DNA from: UBA5239 sp031548025
GTDB taxonomy: Bacteria; Verrucomicrobiota; Lentisphaeria; Victivallales; Victivallaceae
Assembly (NCBI GenBank): GCA_031548025.1
Contig: JAVBRM010000049.1
Coordinates: 14,622 to 78,621 of the forward strand
Direction: 5' to 3'
DNA: 64,000 nucleotides
In this document: positions 36,881-46,059 of the stretch, piece after piece
Numbering within the stretch: the stretch's first letter is position 1
Layout: every line of letters starts with the position of its first letter
Translations under genes and position numbers: made by a program
The notes under the pieces: model-generated
Seen by the model: only the letters and a program-made list of their open reading frames with translations
Told to the model about the DNA's origin: nothing
Databases searched by the model: none

Positions 36881-37873
36881 TTATTTTTCAAAGACAAAAC
36901 GGACTGTATTGTTTTCGATGACTGCCGTACTGCGGAAGTCCATCGCGCGGCTTGTCTTCTCATGCCCATACGGGAATCCGGTATAGACCGGAATATTTAG
37001 CGCCTGTGCGAACTCTTTCTGGATCGCGTCGATTTCCGCCGTTTCTCCGCATCTCGTGAAATAGCAGAATACCACGCCGGCCGCGCCTTTGAAGAAACCG
37101 GCTTCCCGGAGGTCTGTCAGATAGCTTCGCACTTCTGTGGGAGTTCTGTTGACGCATTCTATGAAGATGACACGTCCCCGGGTATCCGGCCGGAACTGCG
37201 GCATCTTCGAAATCACGTTGAAGCGTTCCAGATGTCCCCCCAGCACCTTGCCGCGGCAATCGCCGGGAGCCAGCGGCGTCAGGGTCACCGGTGCGACTTC
37301 CTTGCCATGAAGTGTGTCACGCATGACTCCCAGGCTTTCGTCGGTAATGCTGTGAATGGCGGCGAGCATCGGACCGGTATAAGGATGCCCCGCCTTCTGC
37401 GACAACAGCGAGCAAAGGATGAGGGTGATATCGCTGTATCCCTGGAATGGCAGATCCGGACGTTTGCGCATGGCTTCCCAGTCGAGATTCTGGATCAGCT
37501 CGGCGGAACCTTTGCCGCCGCGCGTGCAAATGATCATATCCACTTCGGGATCGTTCCAGGCTGCCATGAAGTCTTCCACGCGGTGCGCCAGGGGAGCGCT
37601 CTTGGTTCCGGGCTCCGCCGGATCCAGCGCGTGCTGCCCCAGCTTCACGCGGATTCCCGTTTTTTCCAGCATCTGAATATTTTGCCGGACATTGTCGGAA
37701 TTCGGAACCGACGCGGGAGAGATGACCGCAATCGTTTTGACCAGAGGCGGCAGAAGTCCGGTATAACGGGCCGAGTCGATTTTCTTTTCATCGTACGAAA
37801 AAACCTCAGGATCCACCGCCGCCATGCCGGCTGTGACGGTGGAAGCAAGAAGAGAACACAAAATCCGTTTCAT
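36881..37873 (-). CDS. Exported S66-family peptidase (LD-carboxypeptidase/MccF-like)
   Basis: The 330-residue protein has a signal peptide (about 1-19). It shows TRGGKGS, the GYSDIT nucleophile motif (Ser147), IFIE (Glu239) and GFPYGHE (His304), the Ser-Glu-His order of S66 peptidases. LD-carboxypeptidases trim murein tetrapeptides to tripeptides; MccF-like members cleave microcin-type conjugates. Most are cytoplasmic, so the signal peptide is unusual. It stands alone upstream of the LacI operon. A remnant of a second copy's 3' end is at 30716-30772. Confidence 0.83.
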   Translation of the reverse strand: MKRILCSLLASTVTAGMAAVDPEVFSYDEKKIDSARYTGLLPPLVKTIAVISPASVPNSDNVRQNIQMLEKTGIRVKLGQHALDPAEPGTKSAPLAHRVEDFMAAWNDPEVDMIICTRGGKGSAELIQNLDWEAMRKRPDLPFQGYSDITLILCSLLSQKAGHPYTGPMLAAIHSITDESLGVMRDTLHGKEVAPVTLTPLAPGDCRGKVLGGHLERFNVISKMPQFRPDTRGRVIFIECVNRTPTEVRSYLTDLREAGFFKGAAGVVFCYFTRCGETAEIDAIQKEFAQALNIPVYTGFPYGHEKTSRAMDFRSTAVIENNTVRFVFEK

Positions 37874-38077
37874 AAAAAACTCTCCGAGTTAATTCTTATA
37901 CAATACTATGATTTGCCCGGAATACAAAATGTAATTACGGCATTGCTGTGTTGCGAATCGCTCCGGAAATATTCCATTCATGATTTCATCGATGGTGAAT
38001 TTTTTGCTCTTGAAATTGAATAATTCAGCATGGATGAATAAAAAATATTTTATTGATGAAATTTTATTAAAAAGCTA

Positions 38078-38105
38078 TTGCAAAAAAAATTAATTCAGTT
38101 ATAAT
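38078..38105 (+). promoter_or_regulatory. Promoter of the IclR-led uronate operon
   Basis: TTGCAA (38078-38083) and TATAAT (38100-38105) are 16 bp apart. The ATG of IclR is at 38132, leaving a leader of about 20 bases with no strong Shine-Dalgarno sequence. The rest of the spacer 37874-38131 is AT-rich with no clear feature. Confidence 0.6.
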
Positions 38106-38131
38106 GAATATAAAGTAAATCGGGTATAATT

Positions 38132-38896
38132 ATGGCAAACAGCAATCTGGTAAATTCGATTTTAAAAGCGTTGGATGTTTTGAAGCTGGTAGGCGAAAGC
38201 GAAAACGGGATGCGTTTGAGCGAAATCGCCGAAGCCATGAATATGCGGCTGCCGGCCACTCATAATATCATCCGCACCTTGCAAGCCCGCGGTTTCCTGG
38301 AGAAGCGCAGCGGCAACCGTCTGTTCATCGGGAGGGTCATGCAAGATATCACCGCGCAGCAGCAGAATGGCCTTTTGTCGCGGCTGGCGGAAAAGGAATT
38401 GCGCCGTTTGTACGATCTGATGCAGAATGGAGTGGTTATCTTCGGCGTGGCGGCGGAATCCGAGATCCGCCAGACTTTGCGGATGAGCCCGGAGCGCCCG
38501 CAGGTGTTGCAGCGGCTTGGCGGCGACAGTTACCATCCTTACGCCAGCGCGGCGGGGTTGGTCGGCCTGGCGTTTATGCCGGAGAGTTATCAACTGCAGA
38601 CCGAAAAACTCCACCCGTTCGCCGAGTATGGGATGCATTTGTGGCATTCGCGGGAAAATTTCGATCGGTATCTGGAAAAGGTCCGCCGCGAGAAAATGTC
38701 GATCTGTCCGTTCAATGCGGAAAATTTCCTGCGGGTTTCGATGCCGGTGCTGGACCGTTCCAAGCATCTGGTGGCGGTATTCGGGGTCAATCTCCCGGTT
38801 TCGGACGTCAAAGGTAAGTATTCTACGGAAAATATTATAAACTATCTTAGAGAAGCAACTACAAATTTGGAAAGGAGTTTGTTTGATGAAGACTAA
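38132..38896 (+). CDS. IclR-family transcriptional regulator (KdgR-like role)
   Basis: The 254-residue protein has an N-terminal winged helix (about 5-65, LVNSILKALDVLKLV and MRLSEIAEAMNMRLPATHNI) and an IclR effector domain. IclR proteins such as KdgR repress pectin and uronate genes until a keto-deoxy sugar acid binds. It is the first gene of a ten-gene run, and its 3' end overlaps the GH105 gene by 11 bases, so it is likely autoregulated with the operon. The ligand is inferred from neighbours. Confidence 0.88.
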   Translation: MANSNLVNSILKALDVLKLVGESENGMRLSEIAEAMNMRLPATHNIIRTLQARGFLEKRSGNRLFIGRVMQDITAQQQNGLLSRLAEKELRRLYDLMQNGVVIFGVAAESEIRQTLRMSPERPQVLQRLGGDSYHPYASAAGLVGLAFMPESYQLQTEKLHPFAEYGMHLWHSRENFDRYLEKVRREKMSICPFNAENFLRVSMPVLDRSKHLVAVFGVNLPVSDVKGKYSTENIINYLREATTNLERSLFDED

Positions 38897-39905
38897 AGAC
38901 ATTGCCTTGTTGGCGCTCAAGCGTCACACCGAAGTGGCTTCGCTGCATCATTATGCGGGATTGGTCACTTTGCAGGGACTGGTAAACCTGGCGGAGGGAA
39001 CCGGCGACAAAGAGCTGATTGACCGGAGCGTCGAGCTTTTGAGCCCGTTTTTCGAAGGAAACGTTCCCCGCGTTTGCGGCGTATACGACAAAATGTATCA
39101 GTGTGGCGGCGGTTCTTCCGCTCAACTGCTGAAATGCGGATTCGGTCCGGATATTCTGCCGGTACTGGTCGCCAAGGCGGAAGAGTTGGTCAACAGCCAT
39201 CCGCGCGATGAACACGGCATATTCCGGGCTCCCCGGGGCAAGAGTACCGACAAAATCTGGATCGACACGCTTTTCGGGGTCTGTCCGTTCCTGGCGATCG
39301 TCGGCAAACTGGCCAACCGTCCGGAATTCATCGACGAAGCCGTTCACCAGATTGTTGAAACTGACAAGATTCTTTACAATCCGGCCAACGGCCTGTACCA
39401 TCAGTCAAAGGGCTTCGCCGGTCCCGGTCTGGTTTCTGAAGACCACTGGAGCCGCGGCAACGGCTGGGGCGCACTGGCGCTGATCGACGTGCTGGTCGAG
39501 ATTCCCGAAAATATGGTCATTCGCGATCTGTATACCCGCTTGATGGAAGCCTGTGTGAAACATCAGGACGACGACGGCATGTGGCATCAGGAAATGACGA
39601 TTTTCCGCTCGTATGTAGAAACCTCCGGCACCGGGCTGATCCTGTATGCCATCGGTAAGGGACTGGAAAAGGGTTTCCTGCCGGAATCCTACCGCGAGGT
39701 TTTCATGAATGGACTGAAGGGCTATCTGACTTATATCGGGCTTGACGGCTCGGTCTTCAACACTTGCAAAGGTTGCCTCTGTCCGGGCGACGGCTCGATC
39801 AGGGCTTATATGGACCATGACTGGATTTTGAACGACACTCACGCTTTCGGCCCGGTGGTTTTGACCTTCGGCCAGGCTCACAGAATTGGAATAAAGGAGA
39901 TTTAA
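38886..39905 (+). CDS. GH88/GH105-like unsaturated glucuronyl/rhamnogalacturonyl hydrolase
   Basis: The 339-residue protein is an alpha/alpha-barrel with the WIDTLFG motif (Asp127, matching the family's catalytic Asp) and HWSRGNGWG (188-195), a hallmark of GH88/105. These enzymes remove a 4,5-unsaturated uronate from products of polysaccharide lyases by hydrating the double bond. No signal peptide is present, so it is cytoplasmic. The start at 38886 follows AAGGAG. Its product would feed the KduD-type dehydrogenase in the same operon. Confidence 0.88.
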   Translation: MKTKDIALLALKRHTEVASLHHYAGLVTLQGLVNLAEGTGDKELIDRSVELLSPFFEGNVPRVCGVYDKMYQCGGGSSAQLLKCGFGPDILPVLVAKAEELVNSHPRDEHGIFRAPRGKSTDKIWIDTLFGVCPFLAIVGKLANRPEFIDEAVHQIVETDKILYNPANGLYHQSKGFAGPGLVSEDHWSRGNGWGALALIDVLVEIPENMVIRDLYTRLMEACVKHQDDDGMWHQEMTIFRSYVETSGTGLILYAIGKGLEKGFLPESYREVFMNGLKGYLTYIGLDGSVFNTCKGCLCPGDGSIRAYMDHDWILNDTHAFGPVVLTFGQAHRIGIKEI

Positions 39906-39907
39906 TC

Positions 39908-40621
39908 ATGTACAATTTGAATGGAAAAGTTGCATTTGTCACCGGAGCCGCTTCCGGTATCGGCCGCGCTACCACGGGTAAATTCATCGCCGCCGGCGCT
40001 AAAGTCTACACCATCGACCTGAACGGCGACGCCCTCGCTGAAATGGCAAAAGAATTCGGCGACGCCAAATTCGCTTACCAGGTCGGCAGCGTGGCGGACG
40101 AAGCCCTGGTCGATCAGGCTTTCGCCGATTGCGCCGCCCGTTTCGGCGAAGTCGACATCCTGGTCAACAACGCCGGATTGGGAATTCCCTCTCCCGACCT
40201 CAGCACGGCCAGCCTCGACGTTTACCGCAAAACATTTGACGTCAACGTGACCGGCGTTTTCCTGGCTTCGCGGGCGGCGCTCCGCCAGATGAAACCGCGC
40301 GGCAAGGGGCACATCCTCAACCTGATTTCCATGGCCGGACAACGCACCAATCCGGGCGCGCCGCTCTACTGCGCGTCGAAGTTCGCGGCCCGCGGGCTTT
40401 CCAGCGGCCTGGCCGATCAGATGATCAAGGCTGGCATCAAGGTCAGCGACATCAACCCCGGCCCGGTCAACAGCAATTATTGGGGCGACCGCGAAGTACC
40501 GCGCGATAAATTCCTCCAGGTGGACGAAGTGGCCGACATCATTCTCTTTGTTGCCGCGACCCCGGAACACCTCGTAATCCGTGAAATCAATTTCGACAAC
40601 ATGAAGTGGTTGGCCAAATGA
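39908..40621 (+). CDS. Short-chain dehydrogenase/reductase
   Basis: The 237-residue SDR has the cofactor motif TGAASGIGRA (about 13-22), NNAG and the catalytic Ser and Y-C-A-S-K. It oxidises or reduces a sugar or sugar-acid hydroxyl with NAD(P). It lies two bases after the GH105 gene and overlaps the next start by four bases (ATGA). In this setting it probably acts on a keto-deoxy acid or its aldehyde; the exact substrate is unknown. Confidence 0.85.
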   Translation: MYNLNGKVAFVTGAASGIGRATTGKFIAAGAKVYTIDLNGDALAEMAKEFGDAKFAYQVGSVADEALVDQAFADCAARFGEVDILVNNAGLGIPSPDLSTASLDVYRKTFDVNVTGVFLASRAALRQMKPRGKGHILNLISMAGQRTNPGAPLYCASKFAARGLSSGLADQMIKAGIKVSDINPGPVNSNYWGDREVPRDKFLQVDEVADIILFVAATPEHLVIREINFDNMKWLAK

Positions 40622-41292
40622 CAGAACAAATTCACCAATATCCGATCAGCCTGGACGCCATGTGCGAGCGCTATTTGAAGCTTTTCTCCGGTGCGATCAA
40701 CGACGTGCTGCGTTTTGAGTACAAGATGCACTGCGCGCTGCCGAGCGAGTACGCGCCGCTCGAGCGCGATATGAAAATGACCGGTCAGGCCTTTACGATC
40801 AAGGGTGCGCCGGACATCACCACCGACCAGGAAATGAATCTGCGGGCTCAGATGCTCGAGTCGATTCCGAACAATTCAATCATCATGTGGGATTGCAGCG
40901 GCGACCGGGTGACTGCCCAGTGGGGCGAAATCATGACCAAGGCGGCGATGAATTGTGGCTGCCGCGGGGCGATGGTCAACGGCATTCGCGATACCGATGC
41001 CATCCTGGCCCAGAAATTCCCGATCTTCAACCTCTACCGGACCAATGTCGGCATGCTCGGGCGTTTCCGGATGTACTATTTCCAGAAACCGGTTCGGATC
41101 GGCGAGATCAACATTTATCCCGGCGACTGGATTTTCGGCGATATCGACGGAGTGATCTGCGTTCCGGGAGCCATCGCTTACGATGTGCTTCTGAAAGCGG
41201 AAAAAATTCTGGAACGGGAAGTCGAGATTCACAAGATGGTCGATTCAGGTATGAAACCCACCGAAGTGGTGGCCAAAGGCGGATATTTTTAG
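40618..41292 (+). CDS. RraA-like protein, possible 4-hydroxy-2-oxoacid aldolase
   Basis: The 224-residue protein has the RraA/HMG-aldolase fold pattern: VNGIRDTDAI (the conserved G-x-R-D), GEINIYPGDWIFGDIDGVICVP and a C-terminal helix. Family members cleave 4-hydroxy-2-oxo acids using a divalent metal, or inhibit RNase E. In an operon of sugar-acid dehydrogenases an aldolase or decarboxylase role is more likely. The start at 40618 overlaps the SDR stop. Confidence 0.75.
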   Translation: MTEQIHQYPISLDAMCERYLKLFSGAINDVLRFEYKMHCALPSEYAPLERDMKMTGQAFTIKGAPDITTDQEMNLRAQMLESIPNNSIIMWDCSGDRVTAQWGEIMTKAAMNCGCRGAMVNGIRDTDAILAQKFPIFNLYRTNVGMLGRFRMYYFQKPVRIGEINIYPGDWIFGDIDGVICVPGAIAYDVLLKAEKILEREVEIHKMVDSGMKPTEVVAKGGYF

Positions 41293-41304
41293 GAGATTGG
41301 AAAA

Positions 41305-42315
41305 ATGAAAGCAGCATATTATGTCAGCAAAGAAAATTTTGAAGTAAGAGACGTCGAAGTACAGCACCCCGGCCCCGGCGAAGTCAGTGTCCAGGTGGCT
41401 TACTGCGGAATCTGCGGCACCGATTTGCATATATTCCATGGCAAAATGGATGCGCGGGTCAAGCCCCCGCAAGTGATCGGACACGAGATGTCCGGTACCG
41501 TGGTCGAAGTCGGCGCGGGCGTTACCGCCTGGAAGGCGGGCGACCGGGTAGTGGTCAGACCACTTGACTGGTGCGGCGAATGCCCCGCCTGTAGGGCCGG
41601 ACACAGCCATATCTGCATGAATCTGAAGTTCATGGGTATTGACAGCATCGGAGCGTTCCAGGAACGCTGGATCGTCAAAGAACGCACTCTGTACCGGGTG
41701 CCGGAAGGCTTGTCGCTGAAACTGGCGGCCTTGATCGAACCGTTGGCGGTGGCCTGTCATGACGTCCGTATCGCCAAACTGCAGAAGGGCGAATTCGCCT
41801 TGGTCATGGGCGGCGGCCCGATCGGAATCCTGATCGCCATGGCGGCGCGGGCGGTCGGAGCGCGGGTGTTGATCTCCGAGATTAACTCTTTCCGTCTGGA
41901 ATTTGCGAAGAAAGCCGGTTTTGAAGTGATCAATCCGCTGGAAAAAGATCTGGTTCAGGCGGTCGGTGAAGCGACCGGCGGAGCCGGAGCGGACGTGGTT
42001 TTCGAAGTTACCGCTTCCGAAAACGGCGCCAAGATCATGACCGAGTTGCCGCGGACCCGCGGCCGGATCGTGGTGGTCGGTATTTACAGCCAGCCCCCGG
42101 CGGTCAATCTGCATAAATTTTTCTGGCGCGAACTGCAACTTTTCGGAGCGCGGCTGTACGAAGCGGAAGACTACGAAAAGGGCTTGGTCATGGCTTCGGC
42201 TTTGGACTTGGAACCGTTGATCACCGGAGTATTCGAACTCGAAAATATTCAGCAGGGATTTGAATCGTTGAATGGCAACACCACGGCCATGAAAACTATG
42301 ATCAAATGCAGTTGA
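41305..42315 (+). CDS. Zinc-dependent medium-chain alcohol/polyol dehydrogenase
   Basis: The 336-residue MDR protein has catalytic-zinc ligands in CGICGTDLH and GHEMSGTVVEVG, the four-Cys structural zinc site (CGECPACRAGHSHIC) and a nucleotide-binding GGGPIG. It resembles sorbitol, threonine and galactonate-type dehydrogenases. It oxidises a polyol or sugar acid with NAD. AGGAG lies ahead of the start, 13 bases after the RraA-like gene, in the same operon. Confidence 0.87.
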   Translation: MKAAYYVSKENFEVRDVEVQHPGPGEVSVQVAYCGICGTDLHIFHGKMDARVKPPQVIGHEMSGTVVEVGAGVTAWKAGDRVVVRPLDWCGECPACRAGHSHICMNLKFMGIDSIGAFQERWIVKERTLYRVPEGLSLKLAALIEPLAVACHDVRIAKLQKGEFALVMGGGPIGILIAMAARAVGARVLISEINSFRLEFAKKAGFEVINPLEKDLVQAVGEATGGAGADVVFEVTASENGAKIMTELPRTRGRIVVVGIYSQPPAVNLHKFFWRELQLFGARLYEAEDYEKGLVMASALDLEPLITGVFELENIQQGFESLNGNTTAMKTMIKCS

Positions 42316-42324
42316 GGTAAAATC

Positions 42325-43512
42325 ATGAAAGTGACCCGTCAATTTTTTGTTCCGGAGCGTTGGTGTGTTCACAGTTATTATATTCTATGTCCTTACGCGC
42401 CGGACGGCTCCGGGCGGCTCCTGATTGCGGGAGCCGACCTGAAAACCAGGCTCGGCAAGGTGTATGTCATGGGACCGGACAATACGGTATTGGATGAATT
42501 CGGCGAAAACCCGGTGGAATCCAACTTTTACCACACCGGATTCTGGCAGACCTGGAGCCCGGATTGCCGCTATGTTTATTATCAGAGCGGCTCGCTGGCC
42601 AAGCCCCGGATCACCCGCCGTGAACTCGCCACCGGCAAGGAAATCACCATCGACGGCGATTCCGAAGGTGCGCCGCCGCACGGCGAGCCGATCATTTCCG
42701 GTTGGCTCGGCATGCTTTACGCCGCCGGTTACGGTTATGGAGTGTACAATCCGGCGATTTCCCCGGTGCCGTTTGAAGAACGCGACAAGCACGGTTTCTT
42801 CGAATACTCCTTCGATCCGCCGACCGAGAAACTAAGCCTGAGCATAGCCCGGATTCTTGAGTCCCATCCCGACCGGGAAAGACTGTTGCGCGAGGACAAA
42901 CGGCTGGCCGAATTGAACGGCACCAAGGCCGGGCTGACCCTGATGGGGTATTGCACCCGTTGGAACCGCGACGGCAGCCGGATGCTGATTCACTTCGGCA
43001 ACCACTGTGTCGACAAAAAGCGGAAGGAACCCAAGGTCACTTATATTTTCACTTGCAAACGCGATTTCAGCGATCTGCATACGGCGCTGAATCTGGAAAA
43101 CGGCGGCGTTCACTGGTCCTGGCATCCGGATTGCGAACATTTGATCGGGTATTACCGGTGGCCGGGTGAAGACGAAGCGTATCTCTCGATTGTGCGTTAC
43201 GACGGTACCGGACTGCGGAAGCTTTGCGATGCTACCGGCGGCGGCCATCCGAGCGTGTCTCCGGCCGACTACAATATTGCGGTTACCGACAAAGGCGACA
43301 GCATCGATTTCTGGGATCTGGAGAAAAACGAAATCATCGACAGTCAGTGTTTCGCCGCGACTCAGCCGGGAAAACAACCCTGCGGTTTGCGCAATGAAAC
43401 CCGGGTTTGCCATCATCCGGTGTTTACTCGCGACGGTTCCAGAGTGCTGTTCAATGCCTTTGAAGGCGAATTGAGCCGGCTGATCGAAGTCGAGGTCCCG
43501 GGGAGAAAATAA
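42325..43512 (+). CDS. Beta-propeller protein resembling oligogalacturonate lyases (PL22)
   Basis: The 395-residue protein has repeated blade-like strands (WSPDCRYVYYQSG, WNRDGSRMLIHFG, WSWHPDCEHLIGYY, FTRDGSRVLFNAF) and His-rich motifs (GGGHPSVSP, CHHPVF), in the style of the seven-bladed PL22 oligogalacturonate lyases. Those split di-galacturonate in the cytoplasm with a metal ion. It lacks a signal peptide, which fits. The operon's GH105 and KduD homologues support a uronate role, but the assignment is by pattern only. Confidence 0.6.
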   Translation: MKVTRQFFVPERWCVHSYYILCPYAPDGSGRLLIAGADLKTRLGKVYVMGPDNTVLDEFGENPVESNFYHTGFWQTWSPDCRYVYYQSGSLAKPRITRRELATGKEITIDGDSEGAPPHGEPIISGWLGMLYAAGYGYGVYNPAISPVPFEERDKHGFFEYSFDPPTEKLSLSIARILESHPDRERLLREDKRLAELNGTKAGLTLMGYCTRWNRDGSRMLIHFGNHCVDKKRKEPKVTYIFTCKRDFSDLHTALNLENGGVHWSWHPDCEHLIGYYRWPGEDEAYLSIVRYDGTGLRKLCDATGGGHPSVSPADYNIAVTDKGDSIDFWDLEKNEIIDSQCFAATQPGKQPCGLRNETRVCHHPVFTRDGSRVLFNAFEGELSRLIEVEVPGRK

Positions 43513-43514
43513 CC

Positions 43515-44096
43515 ATGAGCGTTCTCGTAAATTTCCTCAGTCGCGGCAACAGCCAGGCGGCTAAAAAAGGATTCGGCGCCTGGCTGGGGCGACGTTTGGC
43601 GCTCCGCCACAAGGCGGTGAAAATCGCCGCCGGCACGGCCATTTCGCCGGGTGCCATGATCTCTCCACGCAAGTGTAAAATCGAAATCGGCGCGGACTGC
43701 ATGATATGCACCGGCGCGATGGTCCAGGGCAATGTCCGGATCGGCAACAATTCCTCGGTGCAGAATTACAGCGTTCTCGTTGGCTACGGCGGGCCGGGCG
43801 ATGACACCGGTTTGATTTCAATCGGCAACTATGTCCGTATCGCGCCGCATTGCATGCTGATTGCCGCCAATCACAATTTCCAGGACGCCTCGCGCCCGAT
43901 CCACGAGCAGGGGCTGACTTTTGAACCGATCACCATCGAAGACGATGTCTGGATTGGCGGCAACGTCAATATCATGGCCGGGGTCACCATTGGCCGCGGG
44001 AGCATCATCGGCGCCGGTTCGGTCGTTACGAAAAATATTCCTCCAATGAGTATCGCGGTCGGTACCCCGGCCAAAGTCATCAAATCAAGGGAGTAG
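43515..44096 (+). CDS. Hexapeptide-repeat acyltransferase
   Basis: The 193-residue left-handed beta-helix protein has isoleucine-rich hexapeptide turns (MICTGAMVQGNVRIGNN, VWIGGNVNIMAGVTIG, SIIGAGSVVT) and the catalytic His in IAANHNF. It ends in AVGTPAKVIKSRE. Such enzymes acetylate sugars from acetyl-CoA (maltose/galactoside acetyltransferase type). It starts two bases after the previous gene and is followed by a hydrolase that could remove acyl groups. Confidence 0.87.
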   Translation: MSVLVNFLSRGNSQAAKKGFGAWLGRRLALRHKAVKIAAGTAISPGAMISPRKCKIEIGADCMICTGAMVQGNVRIGNNSSVQNYSVLVGYGGPGDDTGLISIGNYVRIAPHCMLIAANHNFQDASRPIHEQGLTFEPITIEDDVWIGGNVNIMAGVTIGRGSIIGAGSVVTKNIPPMSIAVGTPAKVIKSRE

Positions 44097-44102
44097 TAAA
44101 AA

Positions 44103-45275
44103 ATGGCGATGAGCGTCAATCAGGTTTTTGCCGAATATGACCGCCGCCTTCATTTGCGGATGGCGGCGATGGACTGTCCTGAGCCCGGTACCGCCGAGGG
44201 CAACGCCGAAATCAAGCGGCGTCTGAACAAGGTTTTGGGTATCCGGGACGAATGGGTTCCGGAAATTCGGGAAACATTGTTGACCCGGACGCAACGCGGC
44301 CAGGTGACGGTGGATTCTCTGTCGTTCCGCTCGTGGGATAATTTCTACGGCATGGCGACTCTGTACTGTCCGCCGAATCCGGCGGGAGCGGTGTTGTTGA
44401 ATCCCGGCCACAGTTCCCAGAGCAAATACGGAGCCTCGTATCAGCGAATGGCGCAAGTCCTGGCCGAAGGCGGTGTCGCGGTCCTGGTTACCGACGTTAT
44501 CGGCAGCGGTGAACGCACTCCGCTTGGGCATCGGGACGTGATCGAACCTTTTGCCTGCGGCACTACCGTCGCCGGCCTGATTATTCTGGAAGCCGCGGGT
44601 TGGCTGGATTGGCTGGTGAAGAAATTCCCGGGTATTCCGGTCGGTACCACCGGCAATTCCGGCGGCGGCCAGGCGATAATATTGTTGGCGGCATTCTGCC
44701 CCGAAAAAATAGCATTTGCAGTACCGTCGGGTTTCCCGCATACCTTTGAATTCAAGTCCCGCAAGGAGCGCCACCTCTGCGGCTGTTCGATTATGCCGGG
44801 AATCGCCGGAACGCTGGAAATGTATCATTGCCTGGGATGTTTGTGTCCCAAGCCTTTGATGGTAGCCAGCGGCAACGGCGATCCGCTGATTCCGCGTGAC
44901 GAAGTCATCCGTCTGGGCAATCGCCTGCGGCGTTTGTACGGCGACAAGGGAAATTTCGAAGTGTCGATTCCCGAAGGCTTTCACAGCTGGGATCTGCCGC
45001 GCTTCCAGATCATTCCGAACTACATTTTTCGTCTGCTCGGATTGCCGGCAATCAAACTGGAAGCCCTGCCGGAAACATATTTCCCCGAAACGCATTCCTC
45101 GTGGCAATTGCCGGAGGACGCGATTGACATCAACGTCCTGGCGTCGCGCCTGACCGGCAAACCTTTGTCCGGGAAAAAACACTTATGGGAAGTTTTTCCG
45201 CCGGAATTGCCGGTCGACGGCATGACCGAGGAAGAACGTTATATAATCACTCAACTTGAACATTTCATCAAATAA
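44103..45275 (+). CDS. Alpha/beta hydrolase, acetyl-ester hydrolase type
   Basis: The 390-residue protein has the G-N-S-G-G nucleophile elbow (Ser186), the acid region SGNGDPLIP and a His at EGFHSWDLP. The length and a helical N-terminus resemble large acetylxylan-esterase-like hydrolases. No signal peptide is seen. Beside an acyltransferase gene, it may remove acetyl groups from imported uronate oligomers. It is seven bases from the previous gene. Confidence 0.78.
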   Translation: MAMSVNQVFAEYDRRLHLRMAAMDCPEPGTAEGNAEIKRRLNKVLGIRDEWVPEIRETLLTRTQRGQVTVDSLSFRSWDNFYGMATLYCPPNPAGAVLLNPGHSSQSKYGASYQRMAQVLAEGGVAVLVTDVIGSGERTPLGHRDVIEPFACGTTVAGLIILEAAGWLDWLVKKFPGIPVGTTGNSGGGQAIILLAAFCPEKIAFAVPSGFPHTFEFKSRKERHLCGCSIMPGIAGTLEMYHCLGCLCPKPLMVASGNGDPLIPRDEVIRLGNRLRRLYGDKGNFEVSIPEGFHSWDLPRFQIIPNYIFRLLGLPAIKLEALPETYFPETHSSWQLPEDAIDINVLASRLTGKPLSGKKHLWEVFPPELPVDGMTEEERYIITQLEHFIK

Positions 45276-45287
45276 AGGAACGGAAAA

Positions 45288-46055
45288 ATGGGTATTCTCG
45301 ATAAATTTTCATTGAAAGGCAAAGTCGCGCTGGTCACCGGTTGCCGCCGGGGCATCGGAATGGGGATCGCGGTTGGACTGGCGGAAGCCGGAGCCGACAT
45401 CGTCGGCGTCAGCGCTCAGCTCGAACCGGGCAGCGAAGTCGAAAAACAAGTTACCGCGCTGGGACGGAAATTCTATCCCTACAGTTGCGATTTCTCCGAC
45501 CGCAGCGCGCTCTATGAATTCATCGCCAAGGTCAAAAGCGAACATCCGCAAATCGACATCCTGTTCAACAACGCCGGTTCCATCCTGCGCAAACCCGCCG
45601 CCGAGCATCCGGACGAATATTGGGACAAAATCATCGAAATCAACCTCAGCGCCCAGTTCATCATGGCCCGCGAATTCGGTAAGGAAATGATCGCCCGCGG
45701 TTACGGCAAAATTGTCTTCACCGCATCATTATTGACATTCCAGGGCGGGATCAACGTTCCCGGCTATGCCGCTTCCAAGGCCGGGGTCGGCGAAATCACC
45801 ATGGCTCTCTCCAATGAATGGTCCTCGAAGGGCGTCAACGTGAACGCCATCGCCCCCGGATACATCGCCACCGACAACACCCAGGCCCTGCGCGAAGACG
45901 CCGACCGCAGCGCCCAGATCCTCGGCCGCATCCCGGCCGGACGCTGGGGCACCCCCGAAGATTTCAAGGGCGTGGCCGTATTCCTGGCTTCGGCCGCGTC
46001 GGATTACGTCTGCGGCTCGATCTACCTGGTGGACGGCGGCTGGATGGGCAGGTAA
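45288..46055 (+). CDS. kduD: 2-dehydro-3-deoxy-D-gluconate 5-dehydrogenase (KduD-like SDR)
   Basis: The 255-residue SDR has TGCRRGIGMGIA (cofactor loop), NNAG, Y-A-A-S-K and the C-terminal stretch RIPAGRWGTPEDFKG with VDGGWMGR characteristic of KduD. KduD reduces 2,5-diketo-3-deoxygluconate to 2-keto-3-deoxygluconate with NADH during pectin breakdown. A KduI isomerase is not in the operon. The start is preceded by AAAGGAACGG. Confidence 0.82.
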   Translation: MGILDKFSLKGKVALVTGCRRGIGMGIAVGLAEAGADIVGVSAQLEPGSEVEKQVTALGRKFYPYSCDFSDRSALYEFIAKVKSEHPQIDILFNNAGSILRKPAAEHPDEYWDKIIEINLSAQFIMAREFGKEMIARGYGKIVFTASLLTFQGGINVPGYAASKAGVGEITMALSNEWSSKGVNVNAIAPGYIATDNTQALREDADRSAQILGRIPAGRWGTPEDFKGVAVFLASAASDYVCGSIYLVDGGWMGR

Positions 46056-46059
46056 CGCC

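Noticed and set aside
29451..37873. A mobile element spanning the two 3'-end remnants
   Set aside because: No integrase, transposase or terminal repeats were found, so only the remnants themselves are reported.
41245..42372. Long antisense frame (375 codons) opposite the zinc dehydrogenase
   Set aside because: The plus strand has all MDR zinc and NAD motifs; the antisense frame has none.
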